A stretch of DNA of 64,000 nucleotides from Selaginella tamariscina. Taxonomy: Eukaryota; Streptophyta; Lycopodiopsida; Selaginellales; Selaginellaceae. Below are positions 13,127-25,689 of this stretch, piece after piece. The stretch lies in NCBI GenBank assembly GCA_003024785.1, contig PUQB01000090.1, positions 372,001 through 436,000 of the forward strand, in the 5' to 3' direction. Under the pieces are notes generated by a model. That model was given only the letters and a program-made list of their open reading frames with translations, was not told the origin of the DNA and did not search any database. Made by a program: the position numbers and the translations under genes. Every line of letters starts with the position of its first letter. The stretch's first letter is position 1.

Positions 13127-16100
13127 GCATGTGGATTTTTCTTACAGGGCACTATATTCTGTAACGTGTTAACTTGAAGTGTGTGTGTACAGATTATAAA
13201 CGTAGGTGTGCTTCGTTGTAAAGTTCCTAAGCACAGTCCTGGGAGGATACCGTTTTACGTAACATGCAGCGACAGGTACATTTATTAACAATAATATAAA
13301 TCATTAATGAAAATCTAATTGAACTGTTTTTGCAATCGTAGAAATGTAATAACTAAATCTTAATTGGAAAATATTTGACCGATTTGTAGCTTTTGTGTTT
13401 GTCTGTGAGTGTACTGTTCAGTTTAACTGCTGTTAAAGATTTTAAGAAGTCCAAAGTACTAGAAGTATACGGCATTCCTTACGCGTATACAACTACACTG
13501 AACTTTTTTTGCACATAGGCATTATGCAGCCAGGCTATACATGCATGTATGTCCATTCTATATTTCGCCATATCATATCTAAAAATAGCTAGAGTTTGAT
13601 TTAGCTTAACACACGCACATTGGCATACATACGTAAATTGTATACATATATGGTTTGGCTTGTTAAAACGAGGATATCTATTTGCACACAGACATAGACG
13701 ACATGCATATACACAATAGATATGCATCTTAAGTATATGTACATATACACAACATGCACACATACATTACTCATATACACGTTGCACAGGCTAGCATGCA
13801 GCGAAGTTAGAGAGTTTGAAATTCGTCCTAGACAGGAGAAGGAGGCAACGGGGACTGATAATAAAATTGGACAGCTTGAGAAAGAGCTCGTTCTTCAAGT
13901 CAGATTTGCCAAATTCCTGCTATCAGCTTCTACAGAAGATTCCAAGGAGAAATTAGACAGTAAGTATCCAACATTCCAAACTATTATATAATCTACATAG
14001 TATCTATATACACATGAAAATACACGTACCTATTTACATCTCTCTCTCTGTGTGCATGTATCTGTGCGTATATATAAGTATATATTTGTGTTAACGTGAA
14101 TTATTTCGTAAAAGGTGACATAGAGGAATGGAAATCTCTCGAAGTGGATATAAAGGCACGTGTTTTGGGTCCTCTTGCTACAAAGGAGAAGCTACTCGAG
14201 CTTACTTTTAAGGACAACTTACGGAGATGGTTGTCAGCCAGGGAAAGTGCTTCTGTGCTTGATGGTCACGGTCAAGGTGTTGATACATATATAAATATAT
14301 AGTAATGTATACAATGCATTTCTCCGTGGAATATAGATACATTAGCATACAGACATATATAAGTAGACATTTGATTTACTCTCGTATATATATGAAGTAC
14401 ATATTCCTTTATTTTAGTATCAAATCATATCATCAATGTATTATTCACTGTATTAACGATTAACCTCTTTTCTTCGTTTTCCAAGGCCTCCTGCATTTGG
14501 CTTCTGCTCTTGGATATGACTGGGCTGTTAAACCGATATTAGATGCTGGAGTTGTTGCTAATTTCCGTGATTCTCGTGGTTGGACTGCTTTACACTGGGC
14601 TGCAGCTTTTGGAAGGTGCGTGCTTGTGTGTGATGTCCTTAAATATTCAGTTATGAATATACAATGATTGTATAAATAAATACATACGTATGCCTGTATG
14701 CTCTATATATATAGCTGTGATCATCCGAAATGATTCGATATGCACCTATGTATTTATTCAGACCGTGTGAATTACATATACTAGTGTTCAGTATATATGC
14801 ATGCACGTAATATTTTTACATTTTAACAGGGAGAAGACCGTTGTTGCACTTCTAGCAGCCGGCACGAGTCCAGACCTAGTGGCAGATCCAACAGCGAAAG
14901 CATCCAAATGGTTTGATGCCTTCTGATTTAGCAGCTGCAAGTGGGCACAAAGGAATTGCAGGTATGCGTTTGCTTGTCTGTGTTCGTATCCACATATATA
15001 GCTCTCTATTGCTACAACATAGATCGAGGGATACGCACACATTTAAGTATGATCACACATGCACATATGTACGAATGCAATTTTAAGAGAACCACTGTAC
15101 ATTAAAATCATTTCCAGCTTTGCACCTCCTAATCGTACTAGTGTGTGTGTGAATATATTACTCCGTTATGTACATATGATAATAAATATAAGCATGTATG
15201 TGTATAATCACGCATCGTTTATTTAACTTTGGTACTACAGGATATTTAGCGGAGAAAGCACTGACAAGGCATCTGTCGTCACTCACGATTGCGGACAGCA
15301 ACTTAAACGAGATAAGCAGCATCTCTGCAACTTTAGCCGGAGGTAATTATATTTTTTTATACATATGTGTGTATGTGTATAGTATGTCTTTAACTCAAAC
15401 ATACATATCTACTTCTCAGCAAATACAAATATGCATAGCTATACAAGACAGATAGATACATATACAGCCGGAAGTATGAATCATATTATAGGGACGTATA
15501 TGTATGGTATCTACTGAGCATTTGTTATACAGACGACGCTGCACAAAGTATATCCACTGCGAGTTACCAGAGGAACGATGGCCGGCTTGCATTGCAGAGA
15601 TCTTTATCTGCTGTAAGAAATGCAACAAAAGCCGCAGCACTTATTCACTCGGCATACAGGGTTGATTCATTTCGCAGAAGAATATCGAAGACGAAGGTAT
15701 ATATTATTTACATATAATAAATTAACTCCTATGCCTATTATCAAATAACTAATTGATATCTACTGTAACGCCTAGGATGCAATGATATTTAGATTAAGAA
15801 TTGTATTTACACGTGCAACATACAAAGTATGGTGTACTATAAGTTGATGAATGGTTTCACTCAACAAACTAATTGATAGCTATAATATATAATTAAGTTT
15901 TGTTTCACAATAGCTACTTTATTATTCATCATGTAATTACTGTCAACATTCAATAAAGACGCATCTCTCTCTCTCTCTCACTTATTTGTGTGTTATCTTT
16001 AGGTGGGCACGACGAGTATGGAATGACAGCAGAGGAGATTCAGAGCATGGTTGCTGCTCAGAGAATACAAAGGGCTGGTCACCGAGATAAGATGGTACAC

Positions 16101-17226
16101 TCCGCTGCTTTACAAATCCAACGCAAGTTTCGTGGTTGGAAAGGCAGGAAAGCCTTCCTCACACTACGAAAGAACGTTGTCAAAATCCAGGTATTAGCAT
16201 ATGTATATATGAGTGTACACACTCATGAATATATACACGTCACTCTCTCTCATAGTTATATACACATACATTGTCTAGCTTGTATACATACGTATGTATT
16301 GGTGATGGTACTGTTTTGTAGGCACACGTACGAGGTCATCAAGTAAGGAAGAACTTTAGAAAGTTACTACGTGTTGTGAGCGTGATTGAGAAGGCAGTAT
16401 TAAGATGGAGAAGGAAGCGTGTGGGCTTACGTGGGTTTAGTCGTCCGGAGTTAGCAGATAATACAAACGGAGTAAACAGGTACTATGTGTATGTCTCTGT
16501 TTGTGTACATATATGAGTTACAGACGTGTGTTTGATATTTTAACTCTCTTACCCCCATCTATTGGAGTTTGAATATTTGTATATGTATTTCGTTAATTAT
16601 TTCTATTCATCACTAATATATGCATGCTAATCAAAATTATTACAGTGATGACGATGATTTCCTTAAGGAGGCAAGGAAGCAAAAGGAAATTGCTCTTGAG
16701 AAGGCGGTGACACGTGTCCAGTCGATGGCTCGTTCTGAGGAAGGTCGTGAGCAGTATATTCGAATGCTTGAAGGTTCCAGACAAGCAGAAGTAAGCTTTG
16801 CTTAACTAAAAGAATGCTTATACGGTATATTTCTTATCATCGTATCTACTCGCCTGTTTTCCGTATGCCATATATCAGAATATGTGTATCTCCACATTTA
16901 CGCACGTGCTTGCATGTGTTCTTCGTATATATCAAATAGGCCCTTAAGCTTCTCCCTAACTTAGGATAAATGTACACATATTAAATATACATAAATAATA
17001 TTTCAAGAATATGTATGTGTTTATACATATGGCTTGTATATATGTTATACCCTCACAAATCAGCCTATACATGGTTTAATTCACACACACTCACTTACTC
17101 ACTCACTTTATATATATATATGCCGGTATACCATATGCAGACAACCAAGGCACACAAAGAATCTATACAATACATACATACATACATATATAGATACACA
17201 CACACACACACACACACACCACACAC

Positions 17227-17267
<41 letters not shown>

Positions 17268-17345
17268 GTTTTGTTGTATTAGGAGGATTATGGACGAGGA
17301 GGAAGGAAGCTGGAAGAAGACCAAGTGATGACTTCTGCAGAGTAA
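7970..17345 (+). CDS. CAMTA: Calmodulin-binding transcription activator (CAMTA), 25 exons
   Basis: Nuclear DNA-binding activator regulated by Ca2+/calmodulin. Exons by eye: 7970-8006, 8386-8517, 8720-8835, 8946-9034, 9092-9134, 9235-9414, 9679-9820, 10067-10293, 10894-11013, 11165-11215, 11392-11524, 11747-11879, 12477-12603, 12920-13012, 13193-13275, 13790-13959, 14115-14276, 14486-14615, 14830-14961, 15241-15342, 15533-15696, 16003-16190, 16322-16479, 16646-16790, 17283-17345; about 1,039 codons, normal for the family. Domains: CG-1, residues about 14-139 (RWLKPPEV, FRKDGHNWRKKKDGKTVREA, RRSYWMLEG, HIVLVHY); acidic middle; TIG, about 493-581 (FSITDFSPEWAF, PGRIPFYVTC); ankyrin, about 680-775 (GWTALHWAAAFGR); IQ motifs (AALQIQRKFRGWKGRKAF; VVKIQAHVRGHQVRKNF); and the calmodulin site IEKAVLRWRRKRVGLRGF. 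ATG 7970 gives MATGRGRGF ahead of CG-1. Oddities: an extra A in 14906-14908 breaks the frame in the ankyrin region, and exons 21/22 do not join in phase. Exon 9's start (10894) is chosen because it alone keeps the frame open. Confidence 0.93.
10297..10380. repeat. (TA)n-(CA)n microsatellite in CAMTA intron 8
   Basis: A TA repeat of about 70 bp begins three bases after the donor GT and passes into a short CACACA tract. ORF-like strings of Y and I residues here are translation of the repeat, not genes. Confidence 0.9.
11908..11942. repeat. (TA)n microsatellite in CAMTA intron 12
   Basis: A TA dinucleotide run shortly after the exon 12 donor (exon ends 11879), preceded by short CA motifs. The same intron continues to 12,476 with many alternating purine-pyrimidine TATATG and CATGTA tracts. 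Confidence 0.85.
13038..13124. repeat. Compound (CAT)n-(AT)n-(GT)n microsatellite in CAMTA intron 14
   Basis: Three adjoining simple repeats: about seven CAT units, then about 18 AT units, then about 18 GT units. Such a compound tract can slip and could affect splicing of the TIG-domain exons on either side. That is inference. Confidence 0.9.
17191..17264. repeat. (CA)n-(TA)n microsatellite before the last CAMTA exon
   Basis: A CACACA tract followed by a TA tract lies about 20 bp upstream of the acceptor of the final exon (17283), where a polypyrimidine tract would normally lie. Only a short T-rich stretch separates it from the acceptor. Confidence 0.85.
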
Positions 17346-19262
17346 AAGTTTCTCATATACTCTGATCGTACTAACTACCATTTTTCTTTTTGTAAAATAT
17401 ATAAATCGTATATATACCACGGTTCTTTTTTCAACAGCATTGCACTTCTCTAGTCTTACACTGTTCTTAAATAAATAATCATACCCTACACACACACACG
17501 CGCACATACATATATACATGTATACATGTGTATATAAACAATGCCTAAATTGACAAATAAATAAATATACGAATTTCAACATATATAATAGCAAAATATA
17601 TTACATGTGTAGTGCTTTTTATAAGCTAATGAATTTTTTGCTTCTGCTTCTTTAACGAATATATACATGTATATTTGCCAAAATATGTTAAAAAAGTTTA
17701 TGCACGGGAATAAAACTGGATGTGTGTGTACGTATGTATGTATACACACTCACACGTATATGCATATATATCCTTTGAGATTTTGAAATTACGAATTTAA
17801 GGATATTTATAATTATACTTTTACATTAAAGCATGTGAAATTACATTAAAAATTATGAAAATATAATGAGCTCTCACAATGGTAAATTGTTTGCTATATA
17901 TCTTTTATTAAGACCCTTTGGTATAATAAAAGTTTGTTTTTGGTTTATGATGCCTTATATTTTTTTTTTCATATTATCAATGTTTGTTTATATTTTTGGA
18001 TGTTTTAATAATCTCTTACTCTTGCAGGTAAAGTGTCATTATATTCAAGCTGCTCAAGATCAATTAAATAAATCACAACACAATATACAATATCACAACA
18101 AATGACTTACATAAGTTAATTTCTTTATGAAATAAATATTACATGAATATATAAAATCTCAATTTTATCATTTTCAATTCTAAAAGTATGAGCTTTTTAT
18201 ATTATAAAGAGATTTTGAGCAAATTTATTTGTGAGAAGAACATAATATGAACATTTGAATTTTAAACATAATAAATCTATCTTTTCTAGTAACACAATAT
18301 AATAAGGACTAAACTCAAGTGTATTTCAATATTAAAATTATTTTTCTTTCAATAACCTTAATTAATTCCATTGTAATATCTTTAGCCTTAAATAATGATT
18401 TTAATGAACCTAAAACCTTCTCTTTTAAATAATGAAATTATCAAATGCTCTTTTGTGTATTATTAATACATAATTACTTACAAATGTTTTTTTTATATTT
18501 ATAGTTTTATTAAAGTTGATAAAAATATCATGAACAATCTTTCGTAACTGTTAAATAATTTTGCACTCTTACATTTCTTTTAAATATTTTTATTAAATGC
18601 TTTATATAAAATTATGACAACCCGCCGGACGAAGCGGGGAGGAAGAAAATCACCCCCCCCCGCCCCGCCCGCCCCCCGCCCAGTGAAACACTTTCAATTT
18701 TTTTAAAAATGTTATGTCTATACAAGAGAAAGGTGGTTGTTATTAATGAATATTTAAAAATATCATATTTAATATTTTTAAATAATAATTCAAAGAATAA
18801 ACAATTTAAGCCAATTAAAGACTTACAATACATAAATCATTATTTATGATATTCAAACAAATGTTATCTTCAGCATAAATGTTGTTTTCGGCACAAAACT
18901 ATTCATAACATAAAAATTACAGTATGACTGATGTTGATAATAACTAATTGTACAAAAATTAAGTTGGAATTTTTAATAGTATCAACTCCTTAATGTCAAA
19001 TTTATAACACAACCCTAAAGGGCATGTCTTGAGCTTTGTACTATGTATCATTTAACTTAATATCACATGTTCGTGTGACACTGTTTTTTAAGATGTGAGC
19101 TATTTTGCCATATTCTTTAAAGTCAAGAACCTTTTTTTATAAATCTTCAAGAATATAATAAAGAAAATTTGTTAATCAAGAACAATTAAACAAAAACACA
19201 GATGTGCCCTATTTAATTACGAATGTTGCTCTAACTTAACGTGGAAAAAAGAAGTTATATAT
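17346..19262. other. CAMTA 3' flank and AT-rich spacer
   Basis: Starts with the presumed 3' UTR of the CAMTA gene, with T-rich and AATAAA-like motifs (for example AAATAAATAATC at about 17,468). It is then strongly AT-rich with no recognisable gene. The only striking object is the C-rich run at 18,652-18,682, listed separately. Confidence 0.6.
18650..18682 (-). other. Potential G-quadruplex on the minus strand
   Basis: The plus strand is almost pure C with single G interruptions, so the minus strand carries at least five G-runs of three or more separated by single C bases, an ideal G4 motif. Just upstream, CCCGCCGG and AGCGGGG (about 18,621-18,639) can pair as a short hairpin. The surroundings are over 75% AT by eye, so the island is compositionally out of place. 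It could be functional, a slippage product or an assembly artefact. Confidence 0.6.
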
Positions 19263-20033
19263 GGAGCCATTCGCACCTGCTCTTTATTTTTGAAATGTGT
19301 TAAATTTAAGTGATGATACATTCACATTATGTTTTAAAATAAAGTAAATTACTTTACATTAAAATTTATGATTTTTTTAACACATAGTGCTAACTTTAAC
19401 ACAATGTTTTCACTTTTTAAAACATTCAGACCGATTTTAAAAGATGGGTTCTTTTAAACTTAAAATATTTTTAAAAGGAATCTCTAAGATTCCATAAAGA
19501 TTCCAGCGCCTTGATTAGGGCGCTTCAGTTTTTTGCTGCAAGCTGCCGTGAGCTCAGGCATTTTATGGCGGGGAGCTAACAACAGTCACGCCCTAGGGTT
19601 AGATCATGTTGGGGATTTGGTGGAAGAAGGAGGAGCAGCTGATTTTGGGGAAGGAGGAGCTGTAGGGTTTGACGAGGAGATGGTGCGGGTTCGGTGGCAT
19701 CCAGCGAGGAGGTGCTGCTCGTGGAGTGAGAGCAACCTTAAATTAATAGGGTTAGCATTTCGAATTTGATTTGAATTTGAAATTTTAAATATTTTAAAAC
19801 ATGTTCGAATGTTATTTTGAAGACATTTTAAAGTAAGTCAAGTGCAAAGTCAGTAGTTTTACATTAAATTTTTACCACAAAAACTTATGCAGGTGAGAAT
19901 GAAAGTGTTTTAAAATGCATTTTTAAAGCTTAAATAACCAATAAAAACTACTGAAGTGCGAATGCAACAGTCACAAAAATTAAAATACACGTTTTAAAAT
20001 ATTTTGATATAAAGCGCAGGTGCAAATGGCTCC
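19263..20033. mobile_element. Non-autonomous TIR DNA transposon, copy 1 (771 bp)
   Basis: The terminal inverted repeats are 18 bp with one mismatch: GGAGCCATTCGCACCTGC at the left and GCAGGTGCAAATGGCTCC at the right end. TATAT flanks both sides and may be the target duplication, although the TA-rich site makes this ambiguous. The interior has an AT-rich outer part with several (A)CTTAAAATTT-type motifs and a GC-rich core (about 19,500-19,740). No transposase is visible. A relative with similar layout lies at 39,181-40,161. Superfamily not assigned; Harbinger-like or CACTA-like are possibilities. Confidence 0.75.
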
Positions 20034-22078
20034 TATATACCTTAACCTCTGACTAACAAACAAAACTTCCTATGTATAAATTTACCAATGAAGGGTAGGT
20101 TACTAGTAGGGTGTGATGTACCTCTATCGATTAGAAGTTAGGTGGCACAAAAAGTGTATTAATGACATAAGTTAAGTTTATGGTGGGGAGGAAGGAACCA
20201 AACACTTTTAAGTTATTATAATTATTCTATTATAATATATGTGACAAAGTGCCTTGCCTTATTTTTCTATTTTGTAAAGTGGGTTAACACGGAATTTTAT
20301 TCCCAATAGAAAATATTTGATAAGTTTAACATAATGACCCATTGACTTCTAAACCTAGTTTAGGGCATGGATTAGGACAACTTTAGTAATCATATCCGAC
20401 ATGTCAAACTCATCAAAATTAGTTAAGAATCTAAATGGGATGTCAAAATAAATAAAAAATTTTAAATGGAAGTGCTAGTTTTTCTTAAAGTTTTTTTTAT
20501 AAATATTTAATAAACATCTAATTTGAATTAGATACTCAAGTGTAAAAGAGTAGCTTATCTTTTCAACACCTAAGATTTTTAATATAATTTGATAAGTAAT
20601 AATAATTAATCTTTAAAATAAAGAATAATCATAGTAAAAATTATAATATTTATGGCCTTAACAAACTTGAACTTGCTACGGGCTCTTGTTCGATGTTTAA
20701 AATGAGTGATTGCTTATCTTTTAACTTAAACTTGTGATTAGTGTTCCTATTTGAGTGAATTCAAACTTGGCATCACGAACTCAAATTCATGATGACTTGT
20801 CTTTGAGTGTTAAAATTGTGTAGTTCGTTCATCGTGACTCAAATTTGTAATTAGTTTGTGCTTAATGTTGAGAATGAGTGTGGCTCATCCTTAAGTGAAC
20901 TTGAATTCATAATTGGCTCATTTTAATGCAACCTCTTCAAACCTTAAACTCAAAATTTATGTATCTAAAAATGAGTTCATGGCCCAACTAACTCAAATTC
21001 ACATTTGACTCCTCTTTAATGAAAATGAATGGTAATTTATTTCGTAAACTTGAATTATATTTGAACCAATTAAAAAGTATTCTTGGTGTCGAAGATGAAT
21101 AACAACTCATCTTACATTATCATCCTTAACATAAGATACAAAAGATAAGTTTTATATAGTTTAGAATTGATACACCTAGCATACGTGCAATCCTTAGTGC
21201 CTAGCATGGGACATTTATTCTAAAATGTTATTGAATATAAATGTGAAAATAATGAAAATATAAAATATAATTTATTTTAATTTATTTAAGTTTCTATATA
21301 TTTCATATATTTCACTTTCCATTTCATTAATTTCACTTGCCAACCTATGGAACTATATGGTTTGTTATAAAGAAGTGTGCAGTACACACATTAAACATCA
21401 ATTACCCTTTAATAGGAACTACCTTATACAAACATCATCACTTATCAGATAAATGTTTCCCTTATGCTAGTTAACACGATCTGGACCGTCAAATGAAAAA
21501 TCCAACATTAGTATGCACATGCCGCTAGATTCTTAACACGTGTCACATAAATTGTGATTTAATCTATTAATATGATTTCAGTTGTCAATAAATATTAATA
21601 TAATTAATCAATAAATATGCAATCATTAAGGCATTCTTGAATTTAAATTTTACAATAAAGATCAATTATTTAAATTTTTATTTTCATAAATTAATTAAAA
21701 TAAAGAATCAATTCCATTTTTAACTCTTTTTTTCTAGTTATGTTTAAATCACGGTGTGTAATATCTACAAACCAACTTTAGTATATATACATATGTAAAT
21801 TGTATACTTATAGACGTTGGTTTAAGTATACTGTTAGGGTCTATCAAACCATGTGATTAAACCCTCGGCCTTTTAACTTAATAGTACCTTTTTTTCGTTT
21901 ACACAACACACACCACACACACACACACACAATATATATATATATATAATATGCACGTGAGAAATAGATAAATGCCTATATGCCAATGACACTGCAAATT
22001 CCAGAGCTGTTGAAACTACCACATTGAATTATCTGGTTGTCTCCTAGTCATGTATAAGTACACACTATATCTTTAACT

Positions 22079-22080
<2 letters not shown>

Positions 22081-22146
<66 letters not shown>

Positions 22147-22164
22147 GTGTGTGTGTGTGTGTGT
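22081..22164. repeat. (AT)n-(GT)n microsatellite
   Basis: A long AT run followed by a GT run; the matching position in the second duplication copy (26,520-26,642) holds a related but interrupted tract. Confidence 0.9.
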
Positions 22165-22589
22165 CCTTTCCTCATTTATATACACTAGGTGCATCTGAAA
22201 AAAAAAAAAAAAAAAATGTATCAGAAAGTACCTATTCATATGGTAATGTATATAGTAGAAGTATGATTTGCACGTACATGTATTTAAATTCACACAAATT
22301 ATAGTGCATTAAACAAACATATATGCTATTTTCTACATCCTTCGGAGAATTCAAAAGAACAATGTGGTCTTTTTGACTTGTAAACAAACAATTACATAAA
22401 TTTATTTAATATTATTACATAACTTACCATAAATTAAATCATTTTTTATTAAATTTATAATTATATTAATTAAAATAAATTAAATCATAATGAGAGAATA
22501 ATTAAAAAGAGATACAAGTGGGTTGATTTTGACACGCAACACATCGGGTGGCAATAACTAAATTACCGGCAAAAAAGAGACTTTCCCTT

Positions 22590-22705
22590 TTACCGCCAGC
22601 GGGCGTCATATTCCACCATAGCTTTTCACCGCCCGTCATTTGACGGGCTCAATTTGACGGCCGCATATTCCAACGAAACCCAAGATTAGGGTTCATCCCC
22701 AAACG
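22590..22705 (+). promoter_or_regulatory. Duplicated (upstream) promoter with perfect inverted repeat
   Basis: A GC-rich island between AT-rich flanks. It holds the perfect inverted repeat GCCCGTCATTTGACGGGC (22631-22648), whose arms contain TGACG, the core recognised by TGA-type bZIP factors. Further TGACGG and CCGTCAT pieces lie nearby, and ATTAGGGTT, a telo-box-like element, lies just before the ATG at 22706. The same block upstream of the expressed copy is at about 27,150-27,298. Its activity here is unknown. Confidence 0.5.
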
Positions 22706-23625
22706 ATGGTTATTGCAGCTTCTTCAGGTGCATTTCCCGTTTTAATCCCCTTCTTCTCCTCAAATTCTCGTTCTCTCTCTTTCTTCTCGTTTTTACACAT
22801 TTTCATCCCACATTCTCTCGAATTCTCTTATTTCCCGATTTTGCACGGTTTTGGTATATCTCTCTGTGTTTCTTTGTGTATATGTGTGCGAATACGTGTT
22901 TGTATGCGTGTATGTGCGATCTTTTTCTCCAGTTTTTTTGAAATTTGAAAATACAGTTGAATTATGCAACAGGTGAATAATTCATTAATATGATTCGGAA
23001 AGAAGAAAAATCCGTCCGTAGTTGCACAAAAGAAGAAAAAATCAGGTATACATTATATCACATATATACATGCATACATACATGTGTATCTGTTACATAT
23101 ATGTATATCACATTGTATATGGTATGCGTATATTCATCGTACATTCTTTAAATTAAGAAGCAAAAATTCATGGCACGATCAGTAGCATATACAACTACAC
23201 ACGCATACACATGTTTGAGAAAAAAAAGGCAGAATTCATATATATATAATATATTAATAATCAATGTGTCTCATGGCATGATCTGAAGCATTTTCGAACT
23301 TTACATGCACATATTTACATCAAGTATATAGATCGTATACATGTGTAGATAACACGCGCGCGCATACACACACACATATATATGTACATACACATACATT
23401 GTCTACATGTACATGTGTATGTGTAAAAATGTAAGCCCATGATCTCTACATGCACAAAAACCAGTTTTCTCACTGATCTTATCCATTGCGATAATACTGA
23501 TCCGGTTTAATTAGTTTAAGAGTAAGAAGCAGAACTCGTGGCAAGATCTGGAGCGTCCCAACCAATGGTCTGAATCTTCTTAAGAACCATCCCTGCTATG
23601 CATACACACACGCATATATGTGTGT
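22706..23625 (+). pseudogene. Decayed 5' exons of the ankyrin gene (duplicate)
   Basis: Contains counterparts of the first exon (22706-22729, ATGGTTATTGCAGCTTCTT), the second exon (about 22,974-23,047, reading MIRKEEKSVR and then diverging) and the third exon (about 23,530-23,600). Compared with the downstream copy, exon 2 lost about 22 bp (the RWKSDN codons). Exon 3 lost about 22 bp after CCAATGGTC and then most of its 3' half including the donor, so it cannot encode the same peptide. No downstream exons follow before the second duplication copy begins. Confidence 0.7.
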
Positions 23626-25689
23626 ATAATTATAAATACCTAAATGCTTCTTCTCTATATATAATTATGCCATAACATGTATTCTATATTGAACACATAT
23701 ATTTTTGTCAATCCACACACACATATCCATATATGATGTACATAAGTATGTCTATTATATGTATATAAGTTATTCCATACATACATTTCGGACTTCTTAT
23801 ACCAACATACATATGGGTGTGCTTGTATGAACATACGTATTTAATGGTTGTTAGGCAATTTATGTCTTTTGTGCACGTGTAATACACATATGTGTCTTAC
23901 TTAGTTGCAAGTGTTGCTTTTAATTTAATATGAAAAAGAAGGTTAGAGACATACCTCAATTCATAATTAATAAAAACATGTATTTTAATAAATTCATATG
24001 TATGGATTTGTCAATAATAACTTAGCCATATGAATTGGCACAAAGATGTGTTTTAATGACATAAGTTAGGATTATAATAGGAGAAAGGAATTAGATACTT
24101 CTCAATTTCTAACATGCTTTACCCACACCTTTTTTTATAATATATGATAAAGTTCTTCGTCCTATTTTTTATTTTATAAAGTGGGCTACTACGAGAATTT
24201 GAGGTTAATACACTTTTAAAATTAGGTCAACTTTATAAAATATATAACATATGTCAAACTTAATAAAATCAATCATAAATTTAAATTAAATGTCAAAATC
24301 AAAGAGTTTTTAGATAATAGTGTTCATTTTGCTTAGAATTTTCTGTAAAAAGACCAAATTATATATGACTAAATCATGTTAAGTACCCAAGTATAATAAA
24401 TGGGCTTTTTTTTTAATACCTAGGTCTTTTAACATAGTTTAGTAAATAACAATAATTATTTTTTAAAATAAAGAATAGTCATAATAAAAAATTATGATAC
24501 ATGTGTCTAGCAAACTTGAATTATTATTGATTTTTGTTTGGCGTTGAAAATGAATAATTGTTTGTCTTTTAATAAACTTAAATTTACAATTTGTGTTCCT
24601 CTTTGAGTGAATTCAAATTTGCAATTAATATCTTTTATAATAAATTCAAACTTACCATTGCAAATTCAAATTTATAATTGACTTGTTTTGAAATTATGAA
24701 CTTAAACTTATAATTGATTCATCGTCAACACTAAGGATGATGTATTTTAGAATTCAAATTTATAATTGACTCGTTTTAAAATGAATTAAATTTGCGATTA
24801 ATTTGTCCTTTTCGAAACCTTAAACTAGTGTGCAAATTCAAAACCAATGAATTTAAATTCATTAACCATTAAATAAAGAACATAAATAATTTAATGGACC
24901 AATAAACTTAAATTTACACTTGGCTTTTCTTTAATGTTAAGAATAAGTGATAATTTGTTAAGCAAACTTTAAATTATTCTTAAATCAATCCACAGTTGAG
25001 AATAATACATCAGCGTTTGAGAATGATTAATCCTTATTGTGCAACATGGGACATTTATTTTAATATGATATATTTGTTTTAAATACTAATGTGAAATAAT
25101 GTCAATATAAAAATATAATCTATTTTAGTTTATTTTAAATTTGATCAAGTTCATATATTTCACTTCCCCACCTACTTAACTGTACCGTTTGCCATAATAC
25201 ATTGGTTGGAGTACGAGTCCCGGAGGAATGGTTAATTACCTTTAAGAAAAATGCTTTTATTCAAACACCAACTTAGTAAATATGTGAAGCAGTTACTTAA
25301 CACGATCTAGACCGTCAAATGGAAAACATTAGTATACCATGCCGTTGAATCTTAACACGTGTCACATAGATCATTTTAAAAAGATTTCTCTTATTTGTAC
25401 ATAGCAGTTTAAATTGTTACTTAATATATTAATACGATTCAATTGTCAATAAACATTAATATAATTAAGACATAAGCATTAATGAGAACCCTACTCGAAA
25501 GTCATGTGCTTTGTGCATGCATATGTGTTCATGGACTTGAAATGTGTGTACAAATATAATATTAAACGTATCCCACATGTTAAATTTGGTATATCTTAAA
25601 AGGTTAATAAGTGTCGTGTGTGTTTTTGAGTGTTGTTGTGTGAACGAGAGAGACAAGAGAGTGCATGATTAGATAACTGATTGTTATAG

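Larger units (their letters stand above)
20130..23885 (+). repeat. Upstream copy of a large tandem duplication
   Basis: Colinear by eye with 24,050-28,660. Matching landmarks include ATGACATAAGTTA (20,163 / 24,057), AACACGATCT(G/A)GACCGTCAAATG (about 21,474 / 25,299), the GAGAAATAGATAAATGCCTA block (21,959 / 26,392), AGAGCTGTTGAAACTACCAC (22,002 / 26,438), the promoter block at about 22,540-22,700, and the intron text around CATGGCACGATCAGTAGCAT (23,169 / 27,799). The left part (20,640-21,120) is itself made of degenerate repeats containing AACTTGAATTCAT and AATTGACTC. The copy is shorter because it lost exon 3 sequence and lacks the 25.7-26.0 kb minisatellite. Confidence 0.8.

Noticed and set aside
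10201-13152. ORFs of alternating Tyr-Ile, Thr-His or Cys-Val
   Set aside because: Translations of TA, CA and GT microsatellites inside CAMTA introns.
19533-19769. 78-codon ORF in the first TIR element
   Set aside because: Lies within the GC-rich core of a non-autonomous transposon and has no recognisable domain or splice context.
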